Position numbers and translations under genes: made by a program. From contig NZ_BMXP01000014.1 of NCBI RefSeq assembly GCF_014651815.1, positions 1-64,000 of the forward strand: 64,000 nucleotides of DNA, read 5' to 3'. Below the pieces are notes generated by a model. The model worked only from the letters and a program-made list of their open reading frames with translations, was not told where the DNA came from and did no database searches. Source of the DNA: Alteromonas halophila. Its GTDB lineage: Bacteria; Pseudomonadota; Gammaproteobacteria; Enterobacterales; Alteromonadaceae. Position 1 is the stretch's first letter. Each line of letters starts with the position of its first letter. Shown piece by piece: positions 34,204 through 44,711 of this stretch.

Positions 34204-35074
34204 AATTAGCCTGATTAGGCTGGGACTTGCATGGCTGACGTTGTCAACATTGTGTGTGTATGCGCAGGAGCCGACGCAAAAGCTTATTCCGGACCCAGAC
34301 ACTTATGGAGACTTTCTGGTTTCTGAGTACGATGCTGCTAAGCCCAGCCTGGTGGCGTTTAAGGATCCACGCTGCCCGTATTGCGTTAATGCGCTGAAGC
34401 GCTTATACCAGCTGAGTAACTACAACGTTTATTTGTTCTGGTCGCCGATTTTAGGAGATCGCAGCCAGCGCGATGTGAATGTCTTTTTTTACTGTGATTC
34501 ACCGGCGAGCCCTCAGGTCATTGAGGCGGTTACGGAGCGTCGCTCCCCAGACTGTGACGGACAATTTAACAGTGACCTGGCGAAGCGCAATGACGCCTTT
34601 GTTGCTCAGTATAATCCTACTTCTGTGCCGCAGTACTGGTTTGGCGGTCAACGTGTCGGTATCGGGCAACTTAAACTGTCGATGAGCACGGCGCAGCAGG
34701 TTGCGCTTCTTGCTGAATCCAGTACTGTGCAGATCCCCTGGCACCGTTATCCGTCCGCAGTCATCAGGACGCCTTTTCAGGATCGCTACAATATTGGCAT
34801 TGTACTTAACCATTCATTGGGAGATGACCTGCAGCGGGTTTTACTAAACGAGACACAGTTTAACTGGTACGTGTTCGATAAGCAGCAGCCACTAAGTTCT
34901 CAGGAGGCAGAGTTTCGCGTGCTAACCGGTACACTTGACCACCAGGCTCCCATTGTACTGCTTGAGGGCAAACCGTTATCCGGCAAAGAACGCAAACGTG
35001 TGTTACCAGCGGCCGTTCTGAAGCTTCTTTCAGACACAACAGTAACGCAGCATCACGCTGCGACTACCGGGTAA
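34196..35074 (+). CDS. periplasmic thioredoxin-fold protein with CPYC motif (DsbC/DsbG-like)
   Basis: The 292-residue product has a signal peptide (LGLAWLTLSTLCVYA). A thioredoxin-like domain follows with CPYC in FKDPRCPYCVNALKRL (about residues 60-65) and the cis-Pro loop region TSVPQYWFGG, as in the DsbC/DsbG disulphide isomerase group, but without the usual N-terminal dimerisation domain. Residues 180-292 form a second part of unknown fold. Its GTG start overlaps the preceding gene by 8 bases, making it the last gene of the surface operon. The operon's first product is rich in cysteines, so a dedicated disulphide-handling role is plausible. Confidence 0.8.
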   Translation: MGKISLIRLGLAWLTLSTLCVYAQEPTQKLIPDPDTYGDFLVSEYDAAKPSLVAFKDPRCPYCVNALKRLYQLSNYNVYLFWSPILGDRSQRDVNVFFYCDSPASPQVIEAVTERRSPDCDGQFNSDLAKRNDAFVAQYNPTSVPQYWFGGQRVGIGQLKLSMSTAQQVALLAESSTVQIPWHRYPSAVIRTPFQDRYNIGIVLNHSLGDDLQRVLLNETQFNWYVFDKQQPLSSQEAEFRVLTGTLDHQAPIVLLEGKPLSGKERKRVLPAAVLKLLSDTTVTQHHAATTG

Positions 35075-35458
35075 CATAACCAACACACGGCGCGTATCCC
35101 CACAATGACAATGGCTTGCCGGGACAGGGCGTTGGCGTGTGATTAATTAATGTTCGAAAGTGATTGACTCATGCGAGGATAGTCTCTACTATCGCTCGCA
35201 GCTTGAAAGAGAGCCTTATAGTTTACATCCTCCACTACGTTAGATCTTAGCTGTCCCTCGTCCTGAAGAATTTAAATTTACGTTCATTTCCCGCTATTCA
35301 TGCCTCATGAAGGCAAACTTATACTTTTTATCACTCCATTTAACGAGTGACACTAGCCAACATACCTTGCCTTCGTTATTGCTGTTCTGCATTGATACAC
35401 GCTTATTTTACTTAAAAATTGCAACGTTTTAGGCTACTTTTATCGAGAACGGAAATTA
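35075..35458. other. intergenic region before rnr
   Basis: This stretch of 384 bases holds no supported gene. It contains an imperfect hairpin (35173-35199: gcgag/ctcgc and atagt/actat with a small bulge) about 100 bases after the surface operon. The hairpin lacks a T-run but could serve as its terminator. The remainder should hold the rnr promoter, which I could not define. Confidence 0.4.
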
Positions 35459-37777
35459 ATGTTACCAGCTTCAAAATCCGCGTATAACGCGACAGATACC
35501 AACAAACACAGTCATCCTATTCCAAATCGCAGCTATATTTTAAGCTTGCTCAAAATGCATGATAAAGCGCTCACCCGGCGCCAGCTGGCCGAGCAAATGG
35601 CGCTTGACAGCGCTGAAGAGCAGGAGGGGTTACGTCGTCGATTGCGCGCTATGGAACGTGATGGGCAACTCAGCTTCGATCCGCGTGAAGGTTACAGCGT
35701 GCTACGTGAGGAAGATAAAATTGAAGGCCGCGTGATTGGTCACCGTGACGGCTTTGGCTTTCTGGCGCGTGATGACGGCGGCGACGATTTGTTGCTTACT
35801 CAGCGCGATATGCTGACGTTGTTTGATGGTGATCGCGTTCAGGTCCGTATTTCCGGCCTGGACAACCGGGGTCGCCAGAAAGCAGCGCTGCTTAGTGTAA
35901 CGCAGCGAAATTCCGAGCATCTTGTTGGGCGTGTGTACGTGGATGGCGACAGCTTTTTTGTCAGGCCAGAGAATACGCGTATCAGTCAGGAGATTGATAT
36001 CGAAGATGATCACCTGATGGGAGCAACAGAGGGCCAGTATGTCGTTGTAGCCTTATCAGGTTATCCGTGTGAACACTATCGGGCCCTGGGTAAGGTTACC
36101 GAGGTGCTTGGTGATGAACGTGCGCCGGGGATGGAAATTGATGTGGCTATTCGGACGCACGGCATTCCCAATACCTGGACAGACGAAGCCCTGACTGCTG
36201 CAAATGCGCTGGGCGATTATGTGACCGAAGCTGATAAATCACACCGAGCTGATTTACGACAGCTGCCATTTGTCACCATTGATGGTGAAGATGCCAAAGA
36301 TTTTGATGATGCCGTATATTGTGAGCGAAATGGCGATGGCTGGCGTCTTTGGGTTGCGATTGCGGACGTGTCGCATTATGTCACGCCTGACAGTGTGCTG
36401 GATAAAGAAGCTCAGAAGCGGGGTACATCCGTGTACTTTCCCGGACAGGTTGTGCCCATGTTACCGGAGGTCTTGTCCAATGGGTTATGCTCTCTCAATC
36501 CGCACGTTGATCGATTGGTACTAGCCTGCGAAATGCAGATAAACCGGGCCGGCAATATGACCAGCTACCAGTTTTCAGAAGCAGTCATTCATTCACATGC
36601 CCGGCTAACCTATACTCAGACTAATCAAATGCTGAACACCAAAGGGGCTGCTGATAAACGGACTGGCCTGTGGGAGCGACGCCCACAGATCGAAGCATTG
36701 TACGAGCTATACTGTGCATTGAGCGATGCCAGAGCCAAGCGAGGCTCGGTGGATTTTGACACGCAGGAAGTGGCCTTTACGTTCAACGAAAGCCGGAAGA
36801 TTGACCAGATAACGCCGGTAGAGCGCAACGACGCACACCGGCTCATTGAAGAGTGTATGTTATGTGCGAATGTGGCGACCGCTCAGTTCCTGGAAAAAAT
36901 GAAACTACCTGCGCTGTATCGCAACCATCACGGCCCGCAACAGAAGAAACTAAAGAATCTGCGTGCATTTCTTGCAAGCCGGCAATTACAGCTCGCTGGT
37001 GGTTCACGCCCCACGCCAGAACACTTTGACAGACTATTAAGCAGTCTGAGCAATCGAACTGATGCGGGTGTAATCAGATCAATGATGCTGCGCTCACTCA
37101 GTCAGGCGGAGTATAGTCCTGACAATATCGGCCATTTTGGTCTGGCTTATACTGCCTATGCGCATTTTACGTCGCCAATCAGACGTTACCCTGATCTGTT
37201 AGTTCACAGAGCTATTCGTTCTGTCATTCGGGGTCAGGAAAGTGGCAGTCTGCTGCGACGGGCATTGAATGCCGTTTCTGGTCGCGGTGGTGACCCGGTT
37301 CACCGTATAGACGGTGCCCCAGCGCTGACACCACAACAAAGCTATCCGTATGGTCTTGAGGATATGAAGGCGTTGGGACAGCAGTGCTCAGCACTCTCCA
37401 GGCGAGCAGATAAAGCCAGCTGGGATGTTGAAGCGTGGCTAAAATGCGATTACATGCGTGAATTTGTCGGCGATACGTTCACCGGGACTATCATCACGGT
37501 GACGCAGTTTGGTGCATTTGTTGAGCTTGATCACTTAGGCGTGGAAGGGCTAATCCATATCAGTGCGATGAATAACGACTTTTATCATTTTGATGAGCAT
37601 GCCCAGTGCCTGCGGGGTGAACGCACAAATGAGACGTTTACCGTTGGGGATACTGTCGAGGTTCAGGTCGATCAGGTCGATATGGCGCAAAGAAAAATCG
37701 CCTTTTCTTTGAGCGAACCAGACCATGGCGCGATGCGCCCGAATAAGACGCGCACCAGCAAACGTAGCAGGCAATAG
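35459..37777 (+). CDS. rnr: ribonuclease R
   Basis: This 772-residue RNase II/R-family 3'-to-5' exoribonuclease degrades structured RNA in the cytoplasm. It has an N-terminal winged-helix region (about 25-80), cold-shock domains (about 85-240), and an RNB catalytic domain (about 255-600) with the metal-binding DGEDAKDFDDAV at 276-287. A C-terminal S1 domain (about 668-750, TGTIITVTQFGAFVE) is followed by a basic tail (KTRTSKRSRQ). The length is slightly below the E. coli enzyme (813). The ATG has only a weak ribosome binding site (cgga). rlmB, its common downstream partner, is absent here; instead a convergent MFS gene follows. Confidence 0.95.
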   Translation: MLPASKSAYNATDTNKHSHPIPNRSYILSLLKMHDKALTRRQLAEQMALDSAEEQEGLRRRLRAMERDGQLSFDPREGYSVLREEDKIEGRVIGHRDGFGFLARDDGGDDLLLTQRDMLTLFDGDRVQVRISGLDNRGRQKAALLSVTQRNSEHLVGRVYVDGDSFFVRPENTRISQEIDIEDDHLMGATEGQYVVVALSGYPCEHYRALGKVTEVLGDERAPGMEIDVAIRTHGIPNTWTDEALTAANALGDYVTEADKSHRADLRQLPFVTIDGEDAKDFDDAVYCERNGDGWRLWVAIADVSHYVTPDSVLDKEAQKRGTSVYFPGQVVPMLPEVLSNGLCSLNPHVDRLVLACEMQINRAGNMTSYQFSEAVIHSHARLTYTQTNQMLNTKGAADKRTGLWERRPQIEALYELYCALSDARAKRGSVDFDTQEVAFTFNESRKIDQITPVERNDAHRLIEECMLCANVATAQFLEKMKLPALYRNHHGPQQKKLKNLRAFLASRQLQLAGGSRPTPEHFDRLLSSLSNRTDAGVIRSMMLRSLSQAEYSPDNIGHFGLAYTAYAHFTSPIRRYPDLLVHRAIRSVIRGQESGSLLRRALNAVSGRGGDPVHRIDGAPALTPQQSYPYGLEDMKALGQQCSALSRRADKASWDVEAWLKCDYMREFVGDTFTGTIITVTQFGAFVELDHLGVEGLIHISAMNNDFYHFDEHAQCLRGERTNETFTVGDTVEVQVDQVDMAQRKIAFSLSEPDHGAMRPNKTRTSKRSRQ

Positions 37778-37899
37778 TCGCTACTATGCAGCAAGCCTCT
37801 GCATACGCACACGCAATAACCTGTGCAGGTACGGGCACTGGAAGTCAGTTTGGATAACGATGCATTTATTCTGGCATCGTTTTGCGAAGGTCATGCGTA

Positions 37900-39309
37900 T
37901 CAAGACATCTGGGATCCTGAACGCGCTTTTTTCAAAACCGCGTTACCGGCGTTGCTGGGCAATAATAAACAGTCAACCGTACTTAACAGCGCGAAAAGGG
38001 CCATGACAGCCATAGCAATCTGAAAATGGAGCTGTGCAGGATCACCTGTCGAGCCTATCAGAATACCGCTCAGCGTGACGGCCAGTGCGCCGATGGTGAT
38101 CCCCAGCCCCCGATTCATTTGTGCCAGCATAGCGCCCAGTGTATTGGCGTCACGCATGTTGTTTTGCGGCACATCAGCGAAGGCCAGAGTGTTCAGTGCG
38201 GTAAGGTGAATGGAGCGGTTCATACCGCATACAAATAATAAGACGGCAATAACGACATAGGGCGTTTGCGGCGTCAACAGGCCTAATACCAGATAGCCCA
38301 GTGCTATCAATATTGCATTAGCGATCAAAAGACGTTTAAAGCCGGTTGCATTCATCAGCCAGGTCGTAGCGGGCTTCACTGCCAGATTACCGGCAAACAG
38401 CCAGAGTAAAAGTGTACCTGCTTCTATGGGGGAATATCCCAGGCCTAACTGCAGCATCAGAGGGATCAGAAAAGGTGCGCTGGCCAGCGCTATGCGAACG
38501 ACAGAGCCGCCAAATAAAGTGATGCGAAAGGTTCGGTATGCAAGTGCGTCAAAGCTCAGCAATGGGGATGGTGCGCGGTGCAGGTGAAAAATCGCTGCGG
38601 CCAGCAAGCTCAGACCAGTGAGACAACACAGCGCTGCTATTACACTGGAACTTGTATGGCTGGCCAGCAGTTCAAGCCCGGTCATAAACAGCGCAAAGCC
38701 ACCACCACTTAATACAAACCCCAGTGTATCGAAGCGGCCTACAGAGCCTGGCCGATTTGTCAGTAACCGGCTGGTAAAAAGTAATGCAATCAGGCCCAGT
38801 GGCACATTGATATAAAATATCCAGGGCCAGCCCCAGTGCGTCGCTATCCAGCCGCCTAGCACAGGGCCTAACAAGGGAGCGCTGAGTGCTGGCCAGGTAA
38901 TTATAGCAACCAGATGCACCAGTTGTGCTTTAGGTGCGTCACGCAATACTACCAGCCGGCCTACAGGAACCATCATCGCGCCACCAATCCCCTGCAGGAT
39001 CCTGGCCAGCGTAAATTCAGCGAGGCTATCACTGATACCGCACAGTACCGATGCCATCACAAACGTACAGATGGCCAGCATGAAAATACGTTTTGCACCA
39101 TACTTGTCCGCAATGTAACCACTGAGTGGGATAAACAGGGTCACAGCCACCAGGTAGGCGGACACGCCGACGGAAAGGTGCGTAGCCGGTACGCCGAAAT
39201 CTTTGGCGATTACGGGGATTGCCGTGGTGATAACGGTGGCATCCAGAATTTCCATGAACAGCGCCGCCGCAACCAGCAGTGCTGTGGCTGTTTGTCGTGA
39301 TAATGTCAT
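37900..39309 (-). CDS. MFS drug/H+ antiporter, DHA2 (EmrB/QacA) type
   Basis: The 469-residue inner-membrane transporter has about 14 hydrophobic segments and the DHA2-family signatures: motif D1-like LDATVITTAIP (23-33), motif A region GYIADKYGAKRIF (about 64-76), and motif C-like WPALSAPLLGPVLGGWI (about 139-155). Proton-driven export of drugs or other small hydrophobic molecules is expected; the substrate cannot be told. It stands alone, convergent with rnr and about 280 bases from dolP, with no membrane-fusion partner (EmrA) or regulator next to it. Confidence 0.88.
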   Translation of the reverse strand: MTLSRQTATALLVAAALFMEILDATVITTAIPVIAKDFGVPATHLSVGVSAYLVAVTLFIPLSGYIADKYGAKRIFMLAICTFVMASVLCGISDSLAEFTLARILQGIGGAMMVPVGRLVVLRDAPKAQLVHLVAIITWPALSAPLLGPVLGGWIATHWGWPWIFYINVPLGLIALLFTSRLLTNRPGSVGRFDTLGFVLSGGGFALFMTGLELLASHTSSSVIAALCCLTGLSLLAAAIFHLHRAPSPLLSFDALAYRTFRITLFGGSVVRIALASAPFLIPLMLQLGLGYSPIEAGTLLLWLFAGNLAVKPATTWLMNATGFKRLLIANAILIALGYLVLGLLTPQTPYVVIAVLLFVCGMNRSIHLTALNTLAFADVPQNNMRDANTLGAMLAQMNRGLGITIGALAVTLSGILIGSTGDPAQLHFQIAMAVMALFALLSTVDCLLLPSNAGNAVLKKARSGSQMS

Positions 39310-39592
39310 TGTCTGATTAGGGCCTGCAACGTCATTTCGGGATGATAATGCGTTTATTGAGACTAAATTTGTACATCAGAAATCAACAGGTCCCCGTTAC
39401 GTCGGTGAGCACTTCATCCACTGAAGTCAGTGCCGCGGGCAACGGGAACGTGTAGCAAAATGATGCAGGATAAGAACAGGGTAGAAGTTGTAACGTCTGT
39501 GGTAGCGAAAAAGGATCAGTTTTCAGGCGTAGCGTGTGGCCCGAGGATAAGCGCAGCTACGAGCCCGGACTGTTTCGCTGTTATCACAACAC

Positions 39593-40802
<1,210 letters not shown>

Positions 40803-41147
40803 TTATATCATAACATTCTTTAGCCAGTTCAGAATGCCGCTTTGTATACTGATTACATCAAATCGGCTACTCACTGCTGACGGATTGTGCCCCTGGGTTA
40901 CCAGATAGTGCGTAAATGCGCTGCGCAGGCGGCGTTGTTTGGCGGCAGTGACATAGTCAAGCGCATTGCCGTAATCCGCATTAGCGCGACATTTTACTTC
41001 TATACAGACCAGGGTGTCGCCATCCTGCATGACTAAATCAAGCTCACCGGAGCGCGTCCGGTAGTTGCGCGTGATTAGCTTCAGCCCTTGTCCTTCAAGG
41101 TACCTTAGTGCCTCGTCTTCGCCGGCGTTTCCCTGCCTGACAGACAT
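40803..41147 (-). CDS. yraN: YraN-family (UPF0102) protein
   Basis: The 114-residue product belongs to the endonuclease-like UPF0102 family. The pattern GELDLVMQDGDTLVCIEVKCR matches the predicted restriction-like (PD-E-K) nuclease core, followed by YVTAAKQRRL. The cellular role is not established; in Helicobacter and others it is linked to DNA uptake or repair, but this is uncertain. It starts 5 bases after lpoA and precedes diaA, the usual order. Confidence 0.92.
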   Translation of the reverse strand: MSVRQGNAGEDEALRYLEGQGLKLITRNYRTRSGELDLVMQDGDTLVCIEVKCRANADYGNALDYVTAAKQRRLRSAFTHYLVTQGHNPSAVSSRFDVISIQSGILNWLKNVMI

Positions 41148-41152
41148 TGTTG

Positions 41153-43168
41153 CTACTCCGTGATTATCTGAATTTCTTCATCGTTGATAATGGCCCGTGG
41201 CAGAGTTCGGGTAATAACCCCATTGTCTTTCAGCTTAAGCTCACCGGTCAGCCCCTGCGCCGAAGTTTGCGGGTACGCATGCATGTTCGCAAGGTCAGGT
41301 AGCAGGTTGTAGGCATCAACGCCAAAGGCAAACAGCCTTCTGCTTTGCGTCAGCCGGTTAGGCCAAATCTGACTGACCTGATCAGTCAGAGGCTGCCAGG
41401 GATGATCTGGCAACATCCAGGGCATGTCCAAAAAGCGCACATTTTGCAAATCCCGCCACTGATTTTTACCACTGTCATAATCCATGGAACGGGATGTAGC
41501 ATAAACCGGCACCCGGGCATTGTTCGCAGGCAGCAGGCTCGCTTCCACCATCGGGTTAAGCAGTTCGGTGTGTTGAGGCGAGGCAAAAACAACAACCGCA
41601 TCAATATCCTGGCGGTTGCGGGGCATGTTGTATACCTCTTCATTGATCATATATTTGATCTGCGAAATCCGGTCATTACTCTGTGCGACGTCCAGCGCAC
41701 GGGTGATCCCATCCCGCAGCGAAGCACTGTCAGTAAAGCTGACCTGAGTAAGGTTGACGCGCTTGTCTGCTACTCTTCCGGCGTTCAGTTGTGCCCAGCG
41801 TTCAGTGAAGGCCGACTGCATGCGTTGATACAGGCTGGCCTGAGCACTGACTACGATTGGTGCCCGGTAACCTTTTGCATAGATGACTTCGGCTAACTGA
41901 TACGCCTCATCTTCTGGTGCCAGAGCAAAAAACAGGGCCTGGCCCTGGCTTTTCTGAATACCTTCCTGTTTGCCAGTCAGAGGTTCATCCAGTAACCCGG
42001 CAGACGAATGTTGCTCTGCGTCGGCGGGATTTTCTTCCGTGTTAAGCGCCGAATCGGGCAGTAATGCCAGATTGTCTTCGCTGTCCGACGCCTGAACGGA
42101 TTTCGGAAGCTGTATGGGGCGGTTGAGGGCAAGCATACTTACCCGCGGCGGAAGCAGAGGCAGCAGGGCATCGAGGGTGTCTTTGAGCAGTGGCCCCAGT
42201 ACCCATTGTGCCTCGCCAATCTCTTCAATAAGCCGGGCAGGCGGTTTTCCCTGAGTATCGATAAAGCGCAGCTGTGGTAACGACGACGCCGAGGCGCTCT
42301 TAAGCTGACGGTAATAGCCTGACAATATACCTTCTTTCACCGCGTTACCGGTATTTTCGAAACGACCGGAAAGGGGTAGTAATACGACCAGTTCATCCAT
42401 GTCGAGGGCGTCGATAGACGCCGGATCCCGGATCAGGACATCCAAATTTTCTGCCACCGGGTGCCCCCGGTAAACCTGACGGAACTGATCAATCGACTCA
42501 CGCAGTTGTGTGGTGTTCAGGCCTTGCGTTTTGAGCAGGTCGTAGAGCACCAGATAAGGGCGTAACAGCGGAAATTGTGACGAGGCGCGGCTACGCTCAC
42601 TGTCGCTGGCCAGATTTACCCAGCGCCACACATCGGCCACCGTTTCAGCCGTGGCATCATCCAGCATCAGTTTACTGTTAGCGGCATTCAGATACTGATT
42701 ACTGGCAAGGTATAACTGATGCTGCAGGAGCAGCTGACGGCGCTGCCATTTTCCGTTAAGTTGTGTGGACGTTACCAGCGGTAACAATTTGTCAGGCGCG
42801 ACACGCGCATCTATGTAAACCGCAGCGGTGACTAAGTTCAGCTCATCCTGCAACTGCTGGCTGACGCCGCGCTCGCGCAAGGTGTAGATAATCTGCAGGG
42901 CGCGCTTTGAATCCCCCGTGGAAATGTAGGCGTCCGCCGCATCGATCAGGTACGAATCCCTTAACAGAGGATCGCGCTGTTCCTGCCATACGGTTCGCGC
43001 CATCGCCAATTTTTGCTGCGCATCCTCAATCTCGCGGGCGGGCTGCTCAGTCACTGTTTCGACAGGCTTGGCTGTGCGCTGTGTCGGTGTTTGTTTAGCG
43101 GCACAGGCTGCAAGTACCGTGGCAATCAGGGTTACGCCCAGTAAACGGAATAAACCGGTGTTCTTCAC
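41153..43168 (-). CDS. lpoA: penicillin-binding protein activator LpoA
   Basis: This 671-residue outer-membrane lipoprotein spans the periplasm to activate the peptidoglycan synthase PBP1a. The signal ends in LAAC (Cys22). An N-terminal TPR-like helical domain (about 45-260) is followed by a periplasmic-binding-protein-like domain (about 265-665, ELVVLLPLSGRFENTGNAVKEGIL to FAFGVDAYNLL). An acidic insert near residues 355-400 is variable in the family. It is the first gene of a four-gene operon divergent from rsmI, the standard arrangement. Confidence 0.94.
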   Translation of the reverse strand: MKNTGLFRLLGVTLIATVLAACAAKQTPTQRTAKPVETVTEQPAREIEDAQQKLAMARTVWQEQRDPLLRDSYLIDAADAYISTGDSKRALQIIYTLRERGVSQQLQDELNLVTAAVYIDARVAPDKLLPLVTSTQLNGKWQRRQLLLQHQLYLASNQYLNAANSKLMLDDATAETVADVWRWVNLASDSERSRASSQFPLLRPYLVLYDLLKTQGLNTTQLRESIDQFRQVYRGHPVAENLDVLIRDPASIDALDMDELVVLLPLSGRFENTGNAVKEGILSGYYRQLKSASASSLPQLRFIDTQGKPPARLIEEIGEAQWVLGPLLKDTLDALLPLLPPRVSMLALNRPIQLPKSVQASDSEDNLALLPDSALNTEENPADAEQHSSAGLLDEPLTGKQEGIQKSQGQALFFALAPEDEAYQLAEVIYAKGYRAPIVVSAQASLYQRMQSAFTERWAQLNAGRVADKRVNLTQVSFTDSASLRDGITRALDVAQSNDRISQIKYMINEEVYNMPRNRQDIDAVVVFASPQHTELLNPMVEASLLPANNARVPVYATSRSMDYDSGKNQWRDLQNVRFLDMPWMLPDHPWQPLTDQVSQIWPNRLTQSRRLFAFGVDAYNLLPDLANMHAYPQTSAQGLTGELKLKDNGVITRTLPRAIINDEEIQIITE

Positions 43169-43296
43169 GACTCACTTTCCTTCACACTGTTGTAGCGCCA
43201 AGTGTATATGAACACGGCGGAAAATCTATGCCTGCGCAGATAAACTGTCCGTTTGGCGTGATACACTACGCGTATCATTGTTCTGATACCTTTGTT

Positions 43297-44139
43297 ATGA
43301 CTGACTCAGCTACCCTGTATATAGTTCCGACGCCGATTGGCAATCTGGATGACATTACCCAGCGCGCAATTCAGACGCTGGCTGCTGTTGACTGGATCGC
43401 CGCTGAAGACACCCGTCACAGCCAGAAACTGTTGCAGCATTTCTCGATTTCTACGCGCACCCTGTCGTTGCATGATCACAATGAAGACAAGCGCGTGGCC
43501 ATGCTCTGTCAGCGCTTGAAAGACGGTGAGTCTGTCGCACTTATCAGTGATGCCGGTACACCGCTTATCAGCGATCCTGGGTTTGTGCTGGTCAGAGCAT
43601 GTCGTGAGCAAGGCATTGATGTGGTCGCCTTACCGGGCGCGTGCGCAGCAATTACCGCATTAAGTGGCTCTGGTTTACCCACCGATCGCTTTCTTTTTGA
43701 GGGTTTTCTGCCTGTAAAAGTTCAGGCGCGCAATGAGATATTACAGCGCTTGCAGGACGCAACCTGCACCACGGTTTACTACGAAGCACCGCGGCGTATC
43801 GTCGCAACATTGCAGGATATACATGTCCTGTTACCAGATCGTCACCTGGTACTGGCAAAAGAAATCAGCAAGACGTTTGAGGCTTATGTCAGCGGTAACG
43901 CTGAAGACATCCTGGCCTGGCTTGATGCCGAGCCTGCACGGCAAAAGGGCGAGTTTGTGCTGATGGTATCACCGGCTGTGAAAGACAAGCAGTCGGTTCC
44001 AGGTGAGGCATTATCACTGCTCAGTGCGCTGTGTGAGGAACTGCCTTTGAAACGGGCCGCAGCGATTGTCGCCCAGCACTATCAGCTAAAGAAAAATGCG
44101 CTGTATCAGGCCGGGTTAGCGGAGCAGGGCAGACAGTAA
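43297..44139 (+). CDS. rsmI: 16S rRNA 2'-O-ribose C1402 methyltransferase RsmI
   Basis: The 280-residue SAM-dependent tetrapyrrole-methylase-fold enzyme methylates C1402 of 16S rRNA. Motifs seen are LYIVPTPIGNLDDIT near the N-terminus, AEDTRHSQKLLQHF, ALISDAGTPLISDPG and GLPTDRFLFEGFLP. The open frame begins at 43228, but family proteins start just before LYIVPTPIGN, so ATG 43297 is chosen; no good ribosome binding site precedes either. It is divergent from lpoA across about 130 bases, as in most gammaproteobacteria. Confidence 0.94.
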   Translation: MTDSATLYIVPTPIGNLDDITQRAIQTLAAVDWIAAEDTRHSQKLLQHFSISTRTLSLHDHNEDKRVAMLCQRLKDGESVALISDAGTPLISDPGFVLVRACREQGIDVVALPGACAAITALSGSGLPTDRFLFEGFLPVKVQARNEILQRLQDATCTTVYYEAPRRIVATLQDIHVLLPDRHLVLAKEISKTFEAYVSGNAEDILAWLDAEPARQKGEFVLMVSPAVKDKQSVPGEALSLLSALCEELPLKRAAAIVAQHYQLKKNALYQAGLAEQGRQ

Positions 44140-44186
44140 CACTTTTATGGTGATCCCCTGGCGGCGCCTTTCCCATATTAAAGACC

Positions 44187-44344
44187 AGGGAAGATGCGAA
44201 TAAGCCCCGAAGGGCGAGCCCTGAAGCACGCATTCGCTGCGTTAGCTTTCTTACCAAGGGATTAGCCATTGCTTGCGAAACCTGCCTTGCGACTGCGCAC
44301 TTCAGGACTCGCTGAGTGATGACGGACTTATTCGCATCTTCCCT
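44187..44344. repeat. 158-bp element bounded by perfect 18-bp inverted repeats
   Basis: The sequence agggaagatgcgaataag (44187-44204) recurs as its exact complement at 44327-44344. Inside, gagccctgaag and cttcaggactc form a second nested pair with one mismatch, so the whole segment could fold into a long stem. It lies between rsmI and the 88-residue gene and contains no open frame of note. A MITE/REPIN-type element is the simplest reading. No target-site duplication is obvious. Confidence 0.75.
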
Positions 44345-44397
44345 AATCCTGACAGGATTTGACGTAACGATTAATTCAGACTGGGAAAGGAGCAACA

Positions 44398-44664
44398 ATG
44401 AAACAATCGACACTCTCAATAAAAATGGATGAGGGCAAATGGTTGGTTGATGTCTTCACCAAAAACCGTGATGACGGGATTTACGAGCTTATTGCACCCA
44501 ATCAGTCTGCTGAGGTCAGCCTCGATCCCGACGATATGTACGGATTCCGGTATCATCTGACGGGAGCACCGCGCACTGCGTTTTGTATAAAGCTGGATGA
44601 CACTGTCCTGGCCGAAGGCGAAGTGGATGAAAGTGGCATGAAAGAAGGCCGGGGAGTAATTTAA
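44398..44664 (+). CDS. small conserved-looking hypothetical protein
   Basis: The 88-residue product has a strong ribosome binding site (aaaggag, 6 bases before the ATG) and a good terminator downstream, so it is a real gene. It is acidic and apparently beta-rich (STLSIKMDEGKWLVDVFTKN, YGFRYHLTGAPRTAFCIKLDD), lacks signal peptide and membrane segment, and has a single Cys. No family is recognised. It is monocistronic, convergent with nspC. Confidence 0.75.
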   Translation: MKQSTLSIKMDEGKWLVDVFTKNRDDGIYELIAPNQSAEVSLDPDDMYGFRYHLTGAPRTAFCIKLDDTVLAEGEVDESGMKEGRGVI

Positions 44665-44684
44665 CTCCCGTCCTGAAACAAATA

Positions 44685-44711
44685 AAAAGGGCAGCGCTGG
44701 CTGCCCTTTTT
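44685..44711. terminator. bidirectional intrinsic terminator
   Basis: The arms aaaagggcagc and gctgcccttttt form a GC-rich stem with A- and T-runs on the two sides. It ends transcription of the 88-residue gene (plus) and of nspC (minus), whose stop codon abuts it. Confidence 0.9.

Noticed and set aside
37823-38023. 66-residue plus-strand frame after rnr
   Set aside because: It starts with GTG without a ribosome binding site and mostly overlaps the MFS gene on the other strand.
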